Under the pieces are notes generated by a model. That model was given only the letters and a program-made list of their open reading frames with translations. It searched no databases and had not been told where the DNA came from. Of a stretch of DNA of 64,000 nucleotides, positions 1 to 9,995 are shown piece by piece (within the stretch, counting starts at the first letter, position 1; each line of letters starts with the position of its first letter). The stretch covers positions 1 through 64,000 of the forward strand of contig JAITFE010000030.1 in NCBI GenBank assembly GCA_031281585.1, read 5' to 3'. Made by a program: the position numbers and the translations under genes. The stretch is from Bifidobacteriaceae bacterium (lineage in GTDB: Bacteria; Actinomycetota; Actinomycetes; Actinomycetales; WQXJ01).

Positions 1-113
1 GGTGGCCACAGCGGAGGGGAAACGCCCGGAACCATCCCGAACCCGGAAGCTAAGCCCTCCAACGCCGATGGTACTGCCAGCGCAGGCTGACGGGAGAGCA
101 GGAAACCGCCGAC
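1..113 (+). rRNA. rrf: 5S ribosomal RNA, nearly complete, 5' end cut by the window edge
   Basis: The sequence contains the conserved 5S landmarks in order: GGGAAACGCCC at 17-27, the loop CCGAACCCGGAAGCTAAG at 37-54, GCCGATGGTACTGC at 64-77 and GGGAGAGCAGG near 92-102. The 3' end GCCGCC-like strand pairs with the opening GGTGGC, so only a few 5' bases are missing. It marks the end of an rRNA operon lying to the left. The exact 3' end (112-115) is inferred from helix I. Confidence 0.93.
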
Positions 114-129
114 ACAACCCCATAAGGCG

Positions 130-174
130 GTCCCCCTTTTCCTTGCGGACAATGAACGCGGGGGAAAGGGGGAC
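130..174 (+). terminator. Hairpin downstream of 5S rRNA
   Basis: GTCCCCCTTT (130-139) pairs with AAAGGGGGAC (165-174) around a loop of about 25 bases. It follows the 5S gene by fewer than 20 bases and probably ends or processes the rRNA transcript. There is no T-run after the stem, which is common for actinobacterial terminators. Confidence 0.6.
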
Positions 175-187
175 TCGCCATTTAACG

Positions 188-216
188 GGCCGGGCGCCGG
201 GAAGCGGCGCCCGGCC
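188..216 (+). terminator. Second GC-rich hairpin after the rRNA operon
   Basis: GGCCGGGCGCC (188-198) and GGCGCCCGGCC (206-216) form a perfect 11-bp stem with a 7-base loop. It lies directly after the first hairpin and may be a back-up terminator for strong rRNA transcription. No T-tract follows. Confidence 0.55.
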
Positions 217-334
217 AGCCGCAAGCCACAGCCGGGCCGCAAGCCGTGTCCGGGGCGTGGGCGGCGAACGGCAGGGCCGTGCAGCGTGCCGGACCCGGCG
301 CCGCTCGCCGGAACTCGCGTAGGATCGAGGGGTT

Positions 335-1024
335 ATGCCATTGCACCGAGACGACTTCGGCGAGCGCAATCGGGAACGCGAAGCCCGCCGTATGCAAGCG
401 CACAATCGGTTGGAAGAGCCAGACTTGCCGACCATTCCCGACCACGTCTCCTCAGCCGATCTGCCGAGTTGGATCAGGGCGCAGCTGAGAGGCTTGGGGG
501 AGCAGAACGGGGAGTTGGTGGGACGGCATCTGGCCATGGTGCTGGAGTACCTGGAGGAAGTCCCCGAGCTGGCCTACAAGCACGCCCGCGCGGCGGCGGA
601 TCGGGCCGGACGGGTGGGCGTGGTCCGGGAGTACGCGGGGTTGGCGAGTTACTACACCGGCAGGTACGCCGAAGCGGTCCGGGAGCTCAGAACCTACCAG
701 CGCTTGTCGGGCGAGAAGCACCACACGGCCATCCTGGCGGACGCGCTGCGCGGAGTCGGCAAGTCGGGGGACGCCGTCGAGCTCGCGGCCGGCACGCCAA
801 GGGCGTCGCTGGACCCGGACGAGGCGGTCGAGCTGGCCATTGTGGGCGCGGGGGCGCGCGCCGACATGGGGGAGTTCGGCGCGGCGCGAGCCGCGTTGGA
901 CCGGCTTTTGCGCGCCAACTTGGATGTTGACCAGCGGGAGCGGGCGGTGGAGGCGTTGGACCGGATAGAGGCTTTGGCGGCGGGGGCCGATCCGGCCACC
1001 CAAGAGTTCGTGGAGGGTGAATGA
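335..1024 (+). CDS. TPR-like protein upstream of a HAD phosphatase
   Basis: This is a 229-residue soluble protein. After a charged N-terminus (residues 1-45) it is helical and alanine/arginine-rich, with repeated helix-turn-helix pairs resembling tetratricopeptide repeats (about residues 60-215), for example around YTGRYAEAVREL. It has no signal peptide or membrane segment. It overlaps the next gene by four bases (ATGA), so the two are translationally coupled. The pair resembles the mycobacterial Rv1691-Rv1692 arrangement, where a TPR protein precedes a HAD phosphatase. Its role is unknown; TPR scaffolds usually bind other proteins. A TAGGAT -10-like hexamer lies at 320-325. Confidence 0.85.
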   Translation: MPLHRDDFGERNREREARRMQAHNRLEEPDLPTIPDHVSSADLPSWIRAQLRGLGEQNGELVGRHLAMVLEYLEEVPELAYKHARAAADRAGRVGVVREYAGLASYYTGRYAEAVRELRTYQRLSGEKHHTAILADALRGVGKSGDAVELAAGTPRASLDPDEAVELAIVGAGARADMGEFGAARAALDRLLRANLDVDQRERAVEALDRIEALAAGADPATQEFVEGE

Positions 1025-2046
1025 GCGAGGGCCGCCTCCTGCACGTGTCGGATCAGTTGCGCCGACACTTTGACGTGGCCCTGACGGACTTGGACGGGGT
1101 CTTGTTCCGGGGCAACGCGCCGGTGGCGAAGGCTGCCGATGCCGTGGCGGAGGCCAGGAAGGCCGGGCTCCGGTTTGTTTTCATCACGAACAACGCGTCG
1201 CGGCCGCCCAAGGTGGCGGCCGCCAAACTCGGGTCGGTCCGCATTCCGGCGGAACGCGAGGACGTGGTCACCGCGGCCGAGGCAGGGGTTCAACTGATGG
1301 CGGGAGAGATCGAGCCCGGCTCCCGTGTGATGGTGGTAGGCGGCAACGGGCTCACCGAGGCGGTCACCAAGGCCGGATTCAAATTGGCGACGGCCGCCGT
1401 GGAACGCCCGGCCGCAGTCATCCAGGGGTGGAGCCCCACACTGACCTGGCGGGATCTTGAGGAGGGCTGCTACGCCATTGAGGCGGGTTCGGCCTACTAC
1501 GCCACCAACCTGGACAAGAGCATTCCGACCGAATTCGGCTTCGCCCCCGGCAACGGCGCCATGGTGCAGGCCATGGTGATCACGACGGGGGTGCGGCCGA
1601 AGGCCTCCGGCAAACCCGACCCGCTGATCTTTTGGCTGGCGGCCGAGCGCCGCCAGGCCGTCAACCCGCTGGTGATCGGCGACCGCCTGGACACGGACAT
1701 GGCGGGCGCCAACAACGCGGGCTATCCCGGCCTGCTGGTGTTGACGGGGGTCGCGACAGCCGCTGACGCTTTTGTGGCCCGCCTGGCGGAACGCCCCAGC
1801 CTGATCGCGCGTGACCTGACCGCCCTGGCGGAACCCCATCCGGCCCCGACCCGCGAGGGCGACCGCTGGCTTTGCGGGCAAGCCCGCGCGTGGGTGGACG
1901 GCAACCGGCTGGTGGCCGAGGACCCGTCCCCGGCTGAGGACGGCCCTTCGAACGAGGCGATTCGCGCCGCCGCAGCGGCCGCCTGGGCGGCCGCCGACCA
2001 GGGCGTGATCCTGGAGCGCGAGTCCATACCGCCCGAATTCTCCTGA
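1021..2046 (+). CDS. HAD-IIA phosphatase, probable glycerol-3-phosphate phosphatase (Rv1692-like)
   Basis: This is a 341-residue cytosolic hydrolase of the NagD/HAD-IIA subfamily. Motif I is DLDG at residues 23-26 (nucleophile D23, acid/base D25), motif II is FITNN near 56-60, motif III is the lysine in GKPDP near 198, and motif IV is IGDRLDTD near 219-226. The C2-type cap lies between motifs II and III. The actinobacterial relative Rv1692 dephosphorylates glycerol 3-phosphate during phospholipid recycling. Substrate here is inferred from family and from the conserved TPR neighbour. The C-terminal tail (about 270-341) is alanine-rich and poorly conserved. Confidence 0.85.
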   Translation: MSEGRLLHVSDQLRRHFDVALTDLDGVLFRGNAPVAKAADAVAEARKAGLRFVFITNNASRPPKVAAAKLGSVRIPAEREDVVTAAEAGVQLMAGEIEPGSRVMVVGGNGLTEAVTKAGFKLATAAVERPAAVIQGWSPTLTWRDLEEGCYAIEAGSAYYATNLDKSIPTEFGFAPGNGAMVQAMVITTGVRPKASGKPDPLIFWLAAERRQAVNPLVIGDRLDTDMAGANNAGYPGLLVLTGVATAADAFVARLAERPSLIARDLTALAEPHPAPTREGDRWLCGQARAWVDGNRLVAEDPSPAEDGPSNEAIRAAAAAAWAAADQGVILERESIPPEFS

Positions 2047-2142
2047 GCAGCCGGGGGACACCCGCGCGCTCGGCGATCAGGCGCGGGGCAGCCTGGCCGG
2101 TGCGCGTCCGGACCCGCCGACGGGACGTGAAAGACTGCCGGG

Positions 2143-3444
2143 GTGACTTTTCTGACTGAGGCGGTGGACGGCATCGTGCCCGCGAGGATTGTGCGGCTGG
2201 AACGGAGCCGGTCCGAGGACTTCGTGGAGGTGGACGAGCTCGTCTGGTCGACGCGGCGCGTCGAGGAGCGGGCGCGGCTGGGCGTGGAGGCGCTGGACTT
2301 CTCCTGGGCTGTCGGCGTGGACGTGCCAACGGAGGGCGGCGCGCGGCTGGGCGCGGTGGCCTCGGCGTTGAGCTTCGACCTGCCGGTGCCGGGCGGCCGG
2401 GTCAACGCCGCGGGGCTGACCTGCGTGGGCGTTCGCCCCGAGTACCGGGGGCGAGGATTCCTGCGGGCCATGATCGCCCGCCACTTCGCCGACTGCCGGG
2501 ACCGGGAAGTGCCGGTTTCCCTGCTGTTCGCCTCGGAGATGTCGATCTACGGCCGGTTCGGCTACGGTCTGGGCAGCACAGGTGTAACTCTGAGGCTGCC
2601 CCGGGGCGCGGCGCTGCGCCCGCTGCCCCAAGGCGGCGCCAAGGTGGAGGCGCGGTTTGAGACGGGCAGTTTCGAGGCGCACGGGGCCGTGATCGAGGCG
2701 ATCGACCGCCAACTGGGCCACGGCCCGTCCGCCCGTCCGGGCTGGACCGGCCTGACCAGCCCCGCCCGCCAGCGATTGCTGTTCCAAGACGAGGGGCACA
2801 AAGACCTGGCGCTGGAGCCGTGGCGCGTGCTGATCGTCAGCCGGGACGGGGAACCCACGGGCTACGCGCTGGTGCGGCGCGAGTCGAAATGGGACGGCGA
2901 CCTCCCCGCCGGCACGGCCACCGTCCGCGTGGCGCAGGCTTTGGACCCGGCCAGCGGGCATGAGCTTTGGCGCCAGCTTCTGAGCTTGCCGCTGGTCGCC
3001 GTCATTGAGACGCCGCCTCTGCCGCTGGACCACCCGCTGCTTCACTGGTTGGAGGACTGGCGCGCCGGGCGGCCGGCCTGGGGCGACTTCGAGCACGTCC
3101 GCCTGGTCGACGTGCCCGCCGCCTTGCGGGCCCGCCGCTACGCCGCGCCGCTCGACCTGCGGCTGGCCGTCCGCGACCGGCTGCTGGGCCACAACGAGGG
3201 GGTTTGGCGCCTGCGGGGCGGCTTGGACGGCGCCGAGGTCGCCAAGGTCGCGGAGTTGACCGACGATGCCGACGCCGACCTCGCGCTCGACGTCCGCGAG
3301 TTGGGCTCGCTCTATTTGGGCGGCGTCACCGCCACGTCCTTGGCCGGCGCCGGGCTGGTCGCCGAGGCCACCGCGGGAGCGGTGGGGCTGGCCGCCCGCG
3401 CCTTCGCGGCGGAGCGCGCGCCTGGGACGCCGCACCCGTTCTAG
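2143..3444 (+). CDS. Eis-like GNAT N-acetyltransferase
   Basis: This 433-residue protein has the Eis architecture: an N-terminal GNAT domain with the acetyl-CoA loop VRPEYRGRGF near residues 97-106, a second GNAT-like domain, and a C-terminal sterol-carrier-like domain. The IYGRFGYG segment near residue 135 matches the region carrying the general-acid tyrosine in mycobacterial Eis. The protein ends in phenylalanine, as Eis does, where the terminal carboxylate helps catalysis. Known relatives acetylate lysines and amino groups of aminoglycosides. The start is GTG at 2143. The gene stands alone, 96 bases after the HAD gene. Confidence 0.85.
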   Translation: MTFLTEAVDGIVPARIVRLERSRSEDFVEVDELVWSTRRVEERARLGVEALDFSWAVGVDVPTEGGARLGAVASALSFDLPVPGGRVNAAGLTCVGVRPEYRGRGFLRAMIARHFADCRDREVPVSLLFASEMSIYGRFGYGLGSTGVTLRLPRGAALRPLPQGGAKVEARFETGSFEAHGAVIEAIDRQLGHGPSARPGWTGLTSPARQRLLFQDEGHKDLALEPWRVLIVSRDGEPTGYALVRRESKWDGDLPAGTATVRVAQALDPASGHELWRQLLSLPLVAVIETPPLPLDHPLLHWLEDWRAGRPAWGDFEHVRLVDVPAALRARRYAAPLDLRLAVRDRLLGHNEGVWRLRGGLDGAEVAKVAELTDDADADLALDVRELGSLYLGGVTATSLAGAGLVAEATAGAVGLAARAFAAERAPGTPHPF

Positions 3445-3603
3445 AACACCGGAGGGCAACCGCCCGGCAGCGTTGGCGGGCGCGCCGTCAGCGGGCGTAG
3501 GCAACGCGCCGCGCGGGGGTCGGCGGGTACTGACGACGGACCGTCGATCGGAGGCTGCCGCGGGGGCTACCGTTCAATGGAACCGACCCGGAGGGGAACC
3601 GAG

Positions 3604-5595
3604 ATGACCGAATACCACGTCGCCAAGAGGGGCTCTTACTACGCGTCGGGGCTGGCGGGCGATCCGTTCTCGACTATTGGCGAGGCCGCGCGGGTGGCGG
3701 TGGCGGGCGATCAGGTGGTGGTCCATGAAGGCGTTTACCGCGAATGGGTGGACCCCCGCCACGCGGGCTTGAGCGACAAGCGACGGATCGTGTTCCAGGC
3801 CGCCCCGGGGGAGCACGTGGTCATCAAGGGCTCCGAGTCGGTGGTGGCCTGGGTCCGCGAAGCGGGGGAGGTTTGGCGGGTGTCGCTGCCGAACGACCTG
3901 TTCGGCGACTTCAACCCCTACGCGCTCGCGGTGGAGGGGGACTGGGTGGTGGAACGGTTCCCCGGCGAGCCGGTCAGGCACCTGGGGGACGTGTACCTGA
4001 ACGGACGGAGCCTGTATGAGGCGGCGTCCAGGGAGGAACTGGACAATCCGCCGCGGCGGACGGCGGTCAAAGACGACTGGACCGGAATTGTCGATCCGAT
4101 CGCCGACCCGGATCAGACGCGCCGGGTCTGGTATGCCGAGGTGGACGAGGAAGACACCACCATTTGGGCCAACTTCGGCCAGGCGAACCCGAACGCGGAA
4201 CTGGTCGAAGTCAACGTTCGGCCCTGCGTCTTCTATCCGAGCCGGACGGGCCGCGACTACATCACCGTGCGGGGGTTTGAGTTGGCCCAGGCCGCCTGCC
4301 CGTGGGCTCCGCCGACAGCCGATCAGCCGGGGCTGATCGGCCCGAACTGGGCCAAAGGGTGGGTGATTGAGGACAACGTGATCCACGATGCGAAGTGCTC
4401 CGCCGTCTCGATCGGCAAGGAGGCCTCCACGGGGGAGAACAACTTAACGCGCCGGCGCGACAAGCCCGGCTATCAATACCAGGTCGAGGCTGTTTTCGCG
4501 GCACGGGGGATCGGCTGGGCGAAAGAACGGGTCGGGTCGCATGTGATCAGGCGCAACACGATCTACGACTGCGGCCAGAACGCGATTGTGGGGCACCTGG
4601 GCGGCGTCTTTTCCCGCATTTGCGACAACCACATTTTCAACATCGCGTTGAAGCGGGAGTTCTTCGGCCATGAGATCGCCGGAATCAAGCTTCACGCCGC
4701 CATTGACGTGGAGATCAGCCACAACCTGATCCACGATTGCTCGTTGGGCGTCTGGCTGGACTGGCAGGCGCAGGGGACCCGTGTCGCCCGCAACATCTTG
4801 TTCGGCAACGACCGGGATCTGTTTGTCGAGGTCAGCCACGGCCCGTACGCGGTGGACCACAACATCTTCGCCTCCCGCGCGGCGGTCGAACTGGCCAGCC
4901 AGGGCGGCGCGTTTGTCGGCAACCTGGTGGGCGGGACGCTGCGGTTGGAGGCGGTGATGAACCGGGCCACGCCTTATCACGTCCCGCATTCGACCGAGGT
5001 CGCGGGCTACGCGGTGGTCCACGGCGGCGACGACCGCTGGGTCGGCAACGTTTTCCTTGGCCCCGGAGGCGATCCGGCGGACGTGGGCGCCGCGTACGCC
5101 CCGCCGCCGGCCGCGGCCTTCTACGGCACCGCCCGCTACGACGGGCATCCCGCGTCGTTTGAGGCTTACCTGGCCAGCGTCGAAGCCGCCCTGCCCGGCG
5201 ACTTGGACGCGGTGATCGGGCTCAAGCAACCGGTCTACCTGGCTCGCAACCTGTACTTGAACGGCGCGGCCCCGTACGCCCAGGAGGACGGGGCGGTGGT
5301 GGCGGCCGCGCCGGGCCGGGTTCGCTTGGAACAAGCCGACGATGCCGTCTGGCTGGCGGCCGAACTGCCGCCCGAGTTCGGCTCGCTGACGGTTCCGATC
5401 CAAGGCGCCGCGACCTTGGAGCGGGTCCGCTTGGCGGACGCCGATTTCGAGGCCCCTGACGGATCGCCCCTGGTCATGGACATGGACCTGACCGGCGCCA
5501 AGCTGGGGCCTAAGTCCGTGCCCGGCCCCATCGCGGCGCTGAGGCCGGGCGCCAACCGCGTCCGTCTTTGGCCGCTGACGCCGCCAGAGCTCTGA
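3604..5595 (+). CDS. GH120-family beta-xylosidase (parallel beta-helix)
   Basis: This 663-residue protein lacks a signal peptide and is predicted to be cytosolic. Its sequence closely follows the Thermoanaerobacterium GH120 beta-xylosidase XylC as I recall it, from YHVAKRGS at the N-terminus to FEAPDGSPLV near the C-terminus. The nucleophile is expected at D386 in WLDWQAQGT and the acid/base at E409 in FVEVSHGP; the 23-residue spacing equals that of XylC (D382/E405). It would release xylose from short xylo-oligosaccharides already taken up by the cell. The start ATG at 3604 follows a GGAGGGG ribosome-binding site; an upstream in-frame ATG at 3577 lacks one. No transporter or xylose gene adjoins it. 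Confidence 0.88.
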   Translation: MTEYHVAKRGSYYASGLAGDPFSTIGEAARVAVAGDQVVVHEGVYREWVDPRHAGLSDKRRIVFQAAPGEHVVIKGSESVVAWVREAGEVWRVSLPNDLFGDFNPYALAVEGDWVVERFPGEPVRHLGDVYLNGRSLYEAASREELDNPPRRTAVKDDWTGIVDPIADPDQTRRVWYAEVDEEDTTIWANFGQANPNAELVEVNVRPCVFYPSRTGRDYITVRGFELAQAACPWAPPTADQPGLIGPNWAKGWVIEDNVIHDAKCSAVSIGKEASTGENNLTRRRDKPGYQYQVEAVFAARGIGWAKERVGSHVIRRNTIYDCGQNAIVGHLGGVFSRICDNHIFNIALKREFFGHEIAGIKLHAAIDVEISHNLIHDCSLGVWLDWQAQGTRVARNILFGNDRDLFVEVSHGPYAVDHNIFASRAAVELASQGGAFVGNLVGGTLRLEAVMNRATPYHVPHSTEVAGYAVVHGGDDRWVGNVFLGPGGDPADVGAAYAPPPAAAFYGTARYDGHPASFEAYLASVEAALPGDLDAVIGLKQPVYLARNLYLNGAAPYAQEDGAVVAAAPGRVRLEQADDAVWLAAELPPEFGSLTVPIQGAATLERVRLADADFEAPDGSPLVMDMDLTGAKLGPKSVPGPIAALRPGANRVRLWPLTPPEL

Positions 5596-5791
5596 CCGTT
5601 CGGACCTAGCCTGCGAATCGGCCCCGCCCCGGCGAGGGCCCCGTTTCGACCGGGCGTCGGGCGGTCACCTGACGGCGGCGGGTTTGGTAGGGTGGGGGCG
5701 TCCTGTTGCCCCTTGAAAGGCCGCGCTTCAACATGTGGATTTGAGTCTGTTACCAGTTCCCCGACAGACCTCACCCTTGCTTGGAGCGCGC

Positions 5792-7405
5792 ATGCCTCGG
5801 CCGACACCTTCTATTTCAGTTTCCAATTTGGGCTTCGCATTGCCGGATTCCGCCGCCCCGTTTTTCAGCCTCAGCTTCGCTTTGGGTCCCGGCCGCCACG
5901 GGTTGACCGGCCCCAACGGGGGCGGCAAGTCGACCTTGCTGCGGTTGGTCGCAGGCGAATTGAAGCCGACCGCCGGGGCGGTGGCCGTCAACGGCGAGAT
6001 CGCCTATCTGCCCCAGCGCCTCCAGTTCGATCCGGCGGCGCCGGTCAGCCGGCTGCTCGGGATAGCGCACAAGCTGACGGCCATCGCCGCGATCGAGGCG
6101 GGCAGCGTGGACCAGGCGCACTTCGACGCGATCGGCGAAGACTGGGACGCCGCCGAACGCGCCCGGGCCGAACTCGCCAGGCTTGGCCTGGGCGGGTTGG
6201 GGTTGGACCGGCCGTGCGGCACTTTGTCCGGCGGGGAGGCGCTAATGGTTTGCTGGGCGGGGCTCGCGCGGCGCCGGGGCGGCATTTTGCTGGCGGACGA
6301 GCCGACCAACAACCTGGACCGGCGGTTCCGGGAGAGCCTGATCGACGGCATCGGACGCTATGACGGCGTGGTGCTGGCGGTCAGCCACGACCAAGCCTTG
6401 CTGGACCGGATGGACCGGATCGGCGAACTCCGCGACGGGGAGCTGACCTGGTATGACGCGCCGTTTAGCGCGTTCATGGCGGCGAAAGAGGCCGAGGCGG
6501 CGGCCCGCCAAAAGGCCCTGGCGGAGGCGAAGGCGGACCTCCGGCGGGAACGGCGGGACCTGGCGGAGGCGCAGACGCGCCAGGCGAGGCGGGACGCCGC
6601 CGGGCGCAAGGCGGCGGACTCGCTGCCCAAGATCATCGCGCACGCGCGCAAGGGCAAAGCCGAGGCCACCGCGGGCAAGACGAAGCATTTGCACGAGGAC
6701 CGGATCGAAGCCGCGCGCGAACGCCTGGACCAGGCCAAGGACGCGTTCGGGAGCGTCGAGCGTTTGAAGCTGGACCTGCCGGGGGCGCTGGTGCCCGCCG
6801 GCCGGGACGTGCTGGAGTTGGCGGGCGTCCGGCCCGCCCACACCGAACTCGACGTCAGGCTGCGCTTGCGCGGCCCGGAAAGAGTGGCGCTGACCGGCCC
6901 AAACGGGATTGGGAAGACCAGCCTGCTGCGCTGCGTTCTGGGGCTGGACCGCCCGGCGGCGGGCGCGGTCCGCCTCCACGTGCCGGCCCGTCTGCTGCCG
7001 CAGAGCCTGGACATGCTCAGCGAGGACCGCTCGGCCCTCGACAACATCCTCCGGCCGGCGCCGGGGACCATGGGCTGGAATCCGTTCGGCGCGGAGGAGA
7101 TCCAGCGGGTCAGGGCGGGCCTGGCCAGGTTGGGGCTGCGGGGGGCGAAAGTCGAGCGGCCGGTGGGCGCCCTGTCCGGGGGCGAACGCTGGCGGGCCAC
7201 CTTGGCGGCGCTGCTGCTGACCAGGCCGACTCCCCAGCTGCTGTTGCTGGACGAGCCGACCAATTCCCTAGACTTGGACGCCAAGTCGCTGCTGATGGAG
7301 GCCCTGGCGGACTACCCCGGCGCGTTCGTGGTGGTGAGCCACGACGACCGTTTCATGGTGGGAATCGAGCCGACCCGCCAATTGGACCTGGGTGGCGAGC
7401 GGTAG
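5792..7405 (+). CDS. ABC-F family ATPase (duplicated ATP-binding protein)
   Basis: This 537-residue protein has two ABC domains and no membrane segments. The first Walker A is GPNGGGKST near residue 41, with signature LSGGEA near 145 and LLADEPTNNLD near 164. A charged coiled-coil linker (about 225-325) resembles the ABC-F interaction motif. The second Walker A is GPNGIGKTS near 369, with LSGGER near 459 and LLLDEPTNSLD near 483. ABC-F proteins act on ribosomes as translation factors or antibiotic-protection proteins; sequence alone does not separate these. ATG at 5792 is chosen over an in-frame GTG at 5735 because GGAG precedes it and homology begins there. Confidence 0.88.
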   Translation: MPRPTPSISVSNLGFALPDSAAPFFSLSFALGPGRHGLTGPNGGGKSTLLRLVAGELKPTAGAVAVNGEIAYLPQRLQFDPAAPVSRLLGIAHKLTAIAAIEAGSVDQAHFDAIGEDWDAAERARAELARLGLGGLGLDRPCGTLSGGEALMVCWAGLARRRGGILLADEPTNNLDRRFRESLIDGIGRYDGVVLAVSHDQALLDRMDRIGELRDGELTWYDAPFSAFMAAKEAEAAARQKALAEAKADLRRERRDLAEAQTRQARRDAAGRKAADSLPKIIAHARKGKAEATAGKTKHLHEDRIEAARERLDQAKDAFGSVERLKLDLPGALVPAGRDVLELAGVRPAHTELDVRLRLRGPERVALTGPNGIGKTSLLRCVLGLDRPAAGAVRLHVPARLLPQSLDMLSEDRSALDNILRPAPGTMGWNPFGAEEIQRVRAGLARLGLRGAKVERPVGALSGGERWRATLAALLLTRPTPQLLLLDEPTNSLDLDAKSLLMEALADYPGAFVVVSHDDRFMVGIEPTRQLDLGGER

Positions 7406-7447
7406 GCTCGGAGCGGCAAATTGAGTAGTTGGAAAGAGGGAACAGCA

Positions 7448-9418
7448 GTGTCCAGTGACGAGGCGCCCAAGACGGGCGCTGAACTGTTCGCCGACCGCGA
7501 TGACGTGGTGGTGGTCCGGGTTGACGGCGAGTTGAGGGATCTCGACCAGCCGATCCCCGAAGGGGCGGTGGTTGAGCCGGTCACCCTGGCGGAGCCGGAC
7601 GGGTTGAACGTGCTGCGGCACTCCGTGGCGCACCTGTTGGCGCAGGCGGTCCAGGAGGTCAACCCGGACGCCAAGTTGGGGATAGGGCCGCCCATCGAAG
7701 ACGGCTTCTACTACGACTTCGACGTGGCGGAGCCTTTCACCCCCGAGCAGTTGCGCCAACTGGAAAAGGTCATGACCCGGCTGGCCGCCCAGGGGCAGAC
7801 GTTCAACCGGCGCACGGTGACAGACGACCAGGCCCGCGCCGAGCTCGCCCACGAGCCCTACAAACTCGAACTGATCGGCCTGAAGAGCCAGCCGGCGGAC
7901 GCCGGCGAGGACGCTGGCGTGGAAGTCGGCGCGGGCGAGCTCACCATTTACGACAACATCAGGCGTGACGGGGCCGCAGCCTGGAAGGACCTGTGCCGGG
8001 GCCCGCATCTGCCCAGCACCAAGCACATCAAGAAAGGCGCTTTCAAGCTGATGCGGTCGGCCGCGGCCTACTGGCGCGGCGACGAACACAACCAGCAGCT
8101 GCAGCGGATCTACGGGACCGCCTGGCCCACGGCCGATGACCTCAAGGAATACACGGAACGGCTCGCGGAGGCGGAGCGCCGCGACCACCGGAAGCTGGGC
8201 GCGGAACTGGACCTGTTCTCATTCCCGGAGGAAATCGGCTCCGGCCTGGCGGTTTTCCACCCCAAAGGGGCGGTCATCCGCCAGGAGATGGAGGAATACT
8301 CGCGCCGCCGACACATAGAGGCGGACTACGACTTTGTCTACACCCCCCACATCACCAAAGCGCGGTTGTACGAGGTGTCGGGGCACATCGACTGGTACGC
8401 GGACGCGATGTACCCGCCCATGCGCCTGGACGAGGAACGGGGCGCCGACGGCCACATCAAGCGCCAAGGCCAGGACTACTACCTCAAACCCATGAACTGC
8501 CCCATGCACAACCTGGTGTTCGCGGCCCGCGGCCGCTCCTACCGGGAACTGCCGCTGCGCTTGTTCGAGTTCGGCACGGTCTACCGCTACGAGAAGTCCG
8601 GCGTGGTCCACGGCCTGACCAGGGCGCGCGGCTTCACGCAGGACGACGCGCACATCTACTGCACCAAGGACCAGATGCGGGACGAGCTCGCGTCATTGCT
8701 GGGCTTCGTGATCGACCTGCTGGGCGACTACGGGCTGAACGACTTCTACCTGGAACTGTCCACCAAGGATCCGGACAAGTACGTGGGCTCGGACGAGGTC
8801 TGGCGCGAGGCGACCCGCACGCTTGAGGAGGTCGGCCTGGCCTCCGGCCTGGAGATCAGACCGGATCCGGGCGGGGCCGCGTTCTACGGGCCCAAGATCT
8901 CCGTTCAGGCGCGGGACGCGATTGGGCGCACTTGGCAGATGTCCACCATCCAACTGGACTTCAACATGCCGCAGCGTTTCGGCTTGGAGTACACGGCGCC
9001 GGACGGCTCGCGCCAGACGCCCGTTATGATCCACCGCGCGCTGTTCGGGTCGATCGAACGCTTCTTCGCCATCCTGACCGAGCACTACGCGGGAGCCTTC
9101 CCCACCTGGCTGGCCCCGGTCCAGGCGCGCGCCATACCCGTCTCGGCGGACTTCGACGGCTATTTGGAACAGGTTGTGCGACAGCTGAAAAGCCTGGGCG
9201 TGCGGGCGGAGATCGACCGCAGCGACGACCGCTTCGGCAAGAAGATCCGCAACGCCGCCAAGGACAAGATCCCGTTTGTGCTGATCGCCGGCGCCGAGGA
9301 CGCGGCCCAGGGGGCCGTGTCGTTCCGCTTGCGGGACGGGTCGCAGGACAACGGGATCCCCGTTGAGGAGGCGGTCGCCCGCATTCTGGGAACAATCGAA
9401 CGGCGCTCAAATGACTGA
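7448..9418 (+). CDS. thrS: Threonyl-tRNA synthetase
   Basis: This 656-residue class II aminoacyl-tRNA synthetase charges tRNA-Thr. The order is a TGS-type N-terminal region, the editing/SAD domain (about 60-240), the catalytic core and the anticodon-binding domain (about 555-650). The zinc cysteine lies in MNCPMH (C351). Motif 2 includes [11 protein letters not shown] and motif 3 includes [13 protein letters not shown]. The GTG at 7448 follows AAAGAGGG with proper spacing; an upstream TTG at 7421 would place that site inside the gene. Its stop overlaps the start of the HIT gene by eight bases, which puts it at the head of the PI/PIM lipid operon, a conserved actinobacterial linkage. Confidence 0.96.
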   Translation: MSSDEAPKTGAELFADRDDVVVVRVDGELRDLDQPIPEGAVVEPVTLAEPDGLNVLRHSVAHLLAQAVQEVNPDAKLGIGPPIEDGFYYDFDVAEPFTPEQLRQLEKVMTRLAAQGQTFNRRTVTDDQARAELAHEPYKLELIGLKSQPADAGEDAGVEVGAGELTIYDNIRRDGAAAWKDLCRGPHLPSTKHIKKGAFKLMRSAAAYWRGDEHNQQLQRIYGTAWPTADDLKEYTERLAEAERRDHRKLGAELDLFSFPEEIGSGLAVFHPKGAVIRQEMEEYSRRRHIEADYDFVYTPHITKARLYEVSGHIDWYADAMYPPMRLDEERGADGHIKRQGQDYYLKPMNCPMHNLVFAARGRSYRELPLRLFEFGTVYRYEKSGVVHGLTRARGFTQDDAHIYCTKDQMRDELASLLGFVIDLLGDYGLNDFYLELSTKDPDKYVGSDEVWREATRTLEEVGLASGLEIRPDPGGAAFYGPKISVQARDAIGRTWQMSTIQLDFNMPQRFGLEYTAPDGSRQTPVMIHRALFGSIERFFAILTEHYAGAFPTWLAPVQARAIPVSADFDGYLEQVVRQLKSLGVRAEIDRSDDRFGKKIRNAAKDKIPFVLIAGAEDAAQGAVSFRLRDGSQDNGIPVEEAVARILGTIERRSND

Positions 9419-9995
9419 AAACGCTCCCCCCGGCGAACGTGCGGGGCCGGCGCCGGGCGAGGAAGCGGCATCGGGCGCGGCGGGTGTGCCGGACGGCTTC
9501 GAGCGTCTCTGGGTGCCGCACCGGATGGCGTACGTGGACGGCGAGGCGCGGCCGGCGGACGGCAACCCGGACGACTGTCCGTTCTGTCTGGCGCCCGAAC
9601 GGGAGGACGAGGAGGCGCTGATCGTGGCGCGCGGGCGGACGGTCTACGCGCTGCTCAACCTGTTCCCCTACAACCCCGGGCATTTGCTGGTCTGCCCCTA
9701 TCGACACGTGCCGGAGTTGACGGACCTGACGGACGAAGAGGCCGTCGAGTTGATGGACTTCTCGCGGCGGGCCGTCCGGGCGATCCGCCGGGCCAAGGCG
9801 CCGCACGGCTTCAACCTGGGAATGAACCTGGGCGCCGTGGCGGGGGCGGGAATCGCCGCGCATCTGCACCAACACGTGGTGCCGCGCTGGACGGGAGACT
9901 CGAACTTCTTCCCGATCGTGGCGCGCTCGCGGGCTCTGCCGGAGTTGCTGGGCGCCACGCGGGCGGCCGTCGCCGCGGCTTGGGACGCGCCCTGA
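9411..9995 (+). CDS. HIT-family nucleotide phosphorylase/hydrolase (Ap4A-type)
   Basis: This 194-residue histidine-triad protein has the HxHxH motif HLHQHVVPR (H151, H153, H155) and a CPFC zinc-like pair near residue 60. Actinobacterial relatives between thrS and pgsA, such as Rv2613c, are Ap4A phosphorylases that split diadenosine tetraphosphate. The acidic, alanine-rich first 25 residues are poorly conserved. ATG at 9411 overlaps thrS, and the stop overlaps the next ATG by one base, so expression is coupled to both. Confidence 0.9.
   Translation: MTENAPPGERAGPAPGEEAASGAAGVPDGFERLWVPHRMAYVDGEARPADGNPDDCPFCLAPEREDEEALIVARGRTVYALLNLFPYNPGHLLVCPYRHVPELTDLTDEEAVELMDFSRRAVRAIRRAKAPHGFNLGMNLGAVAGAGIAAHLHQHVVPRWTGDSNFFPIVARSRALPELLGATRAAVAAAWDAP

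Noticed and set aside
2077-3504. Long minus-strand frame antisense to the Eis-like gene
   Set aside because: It mirrors the strong codon bias of the plus-strand gene, has no motif, and is rich in Arg/Gly/His as expected of a shadow frame in high-GC DNA.
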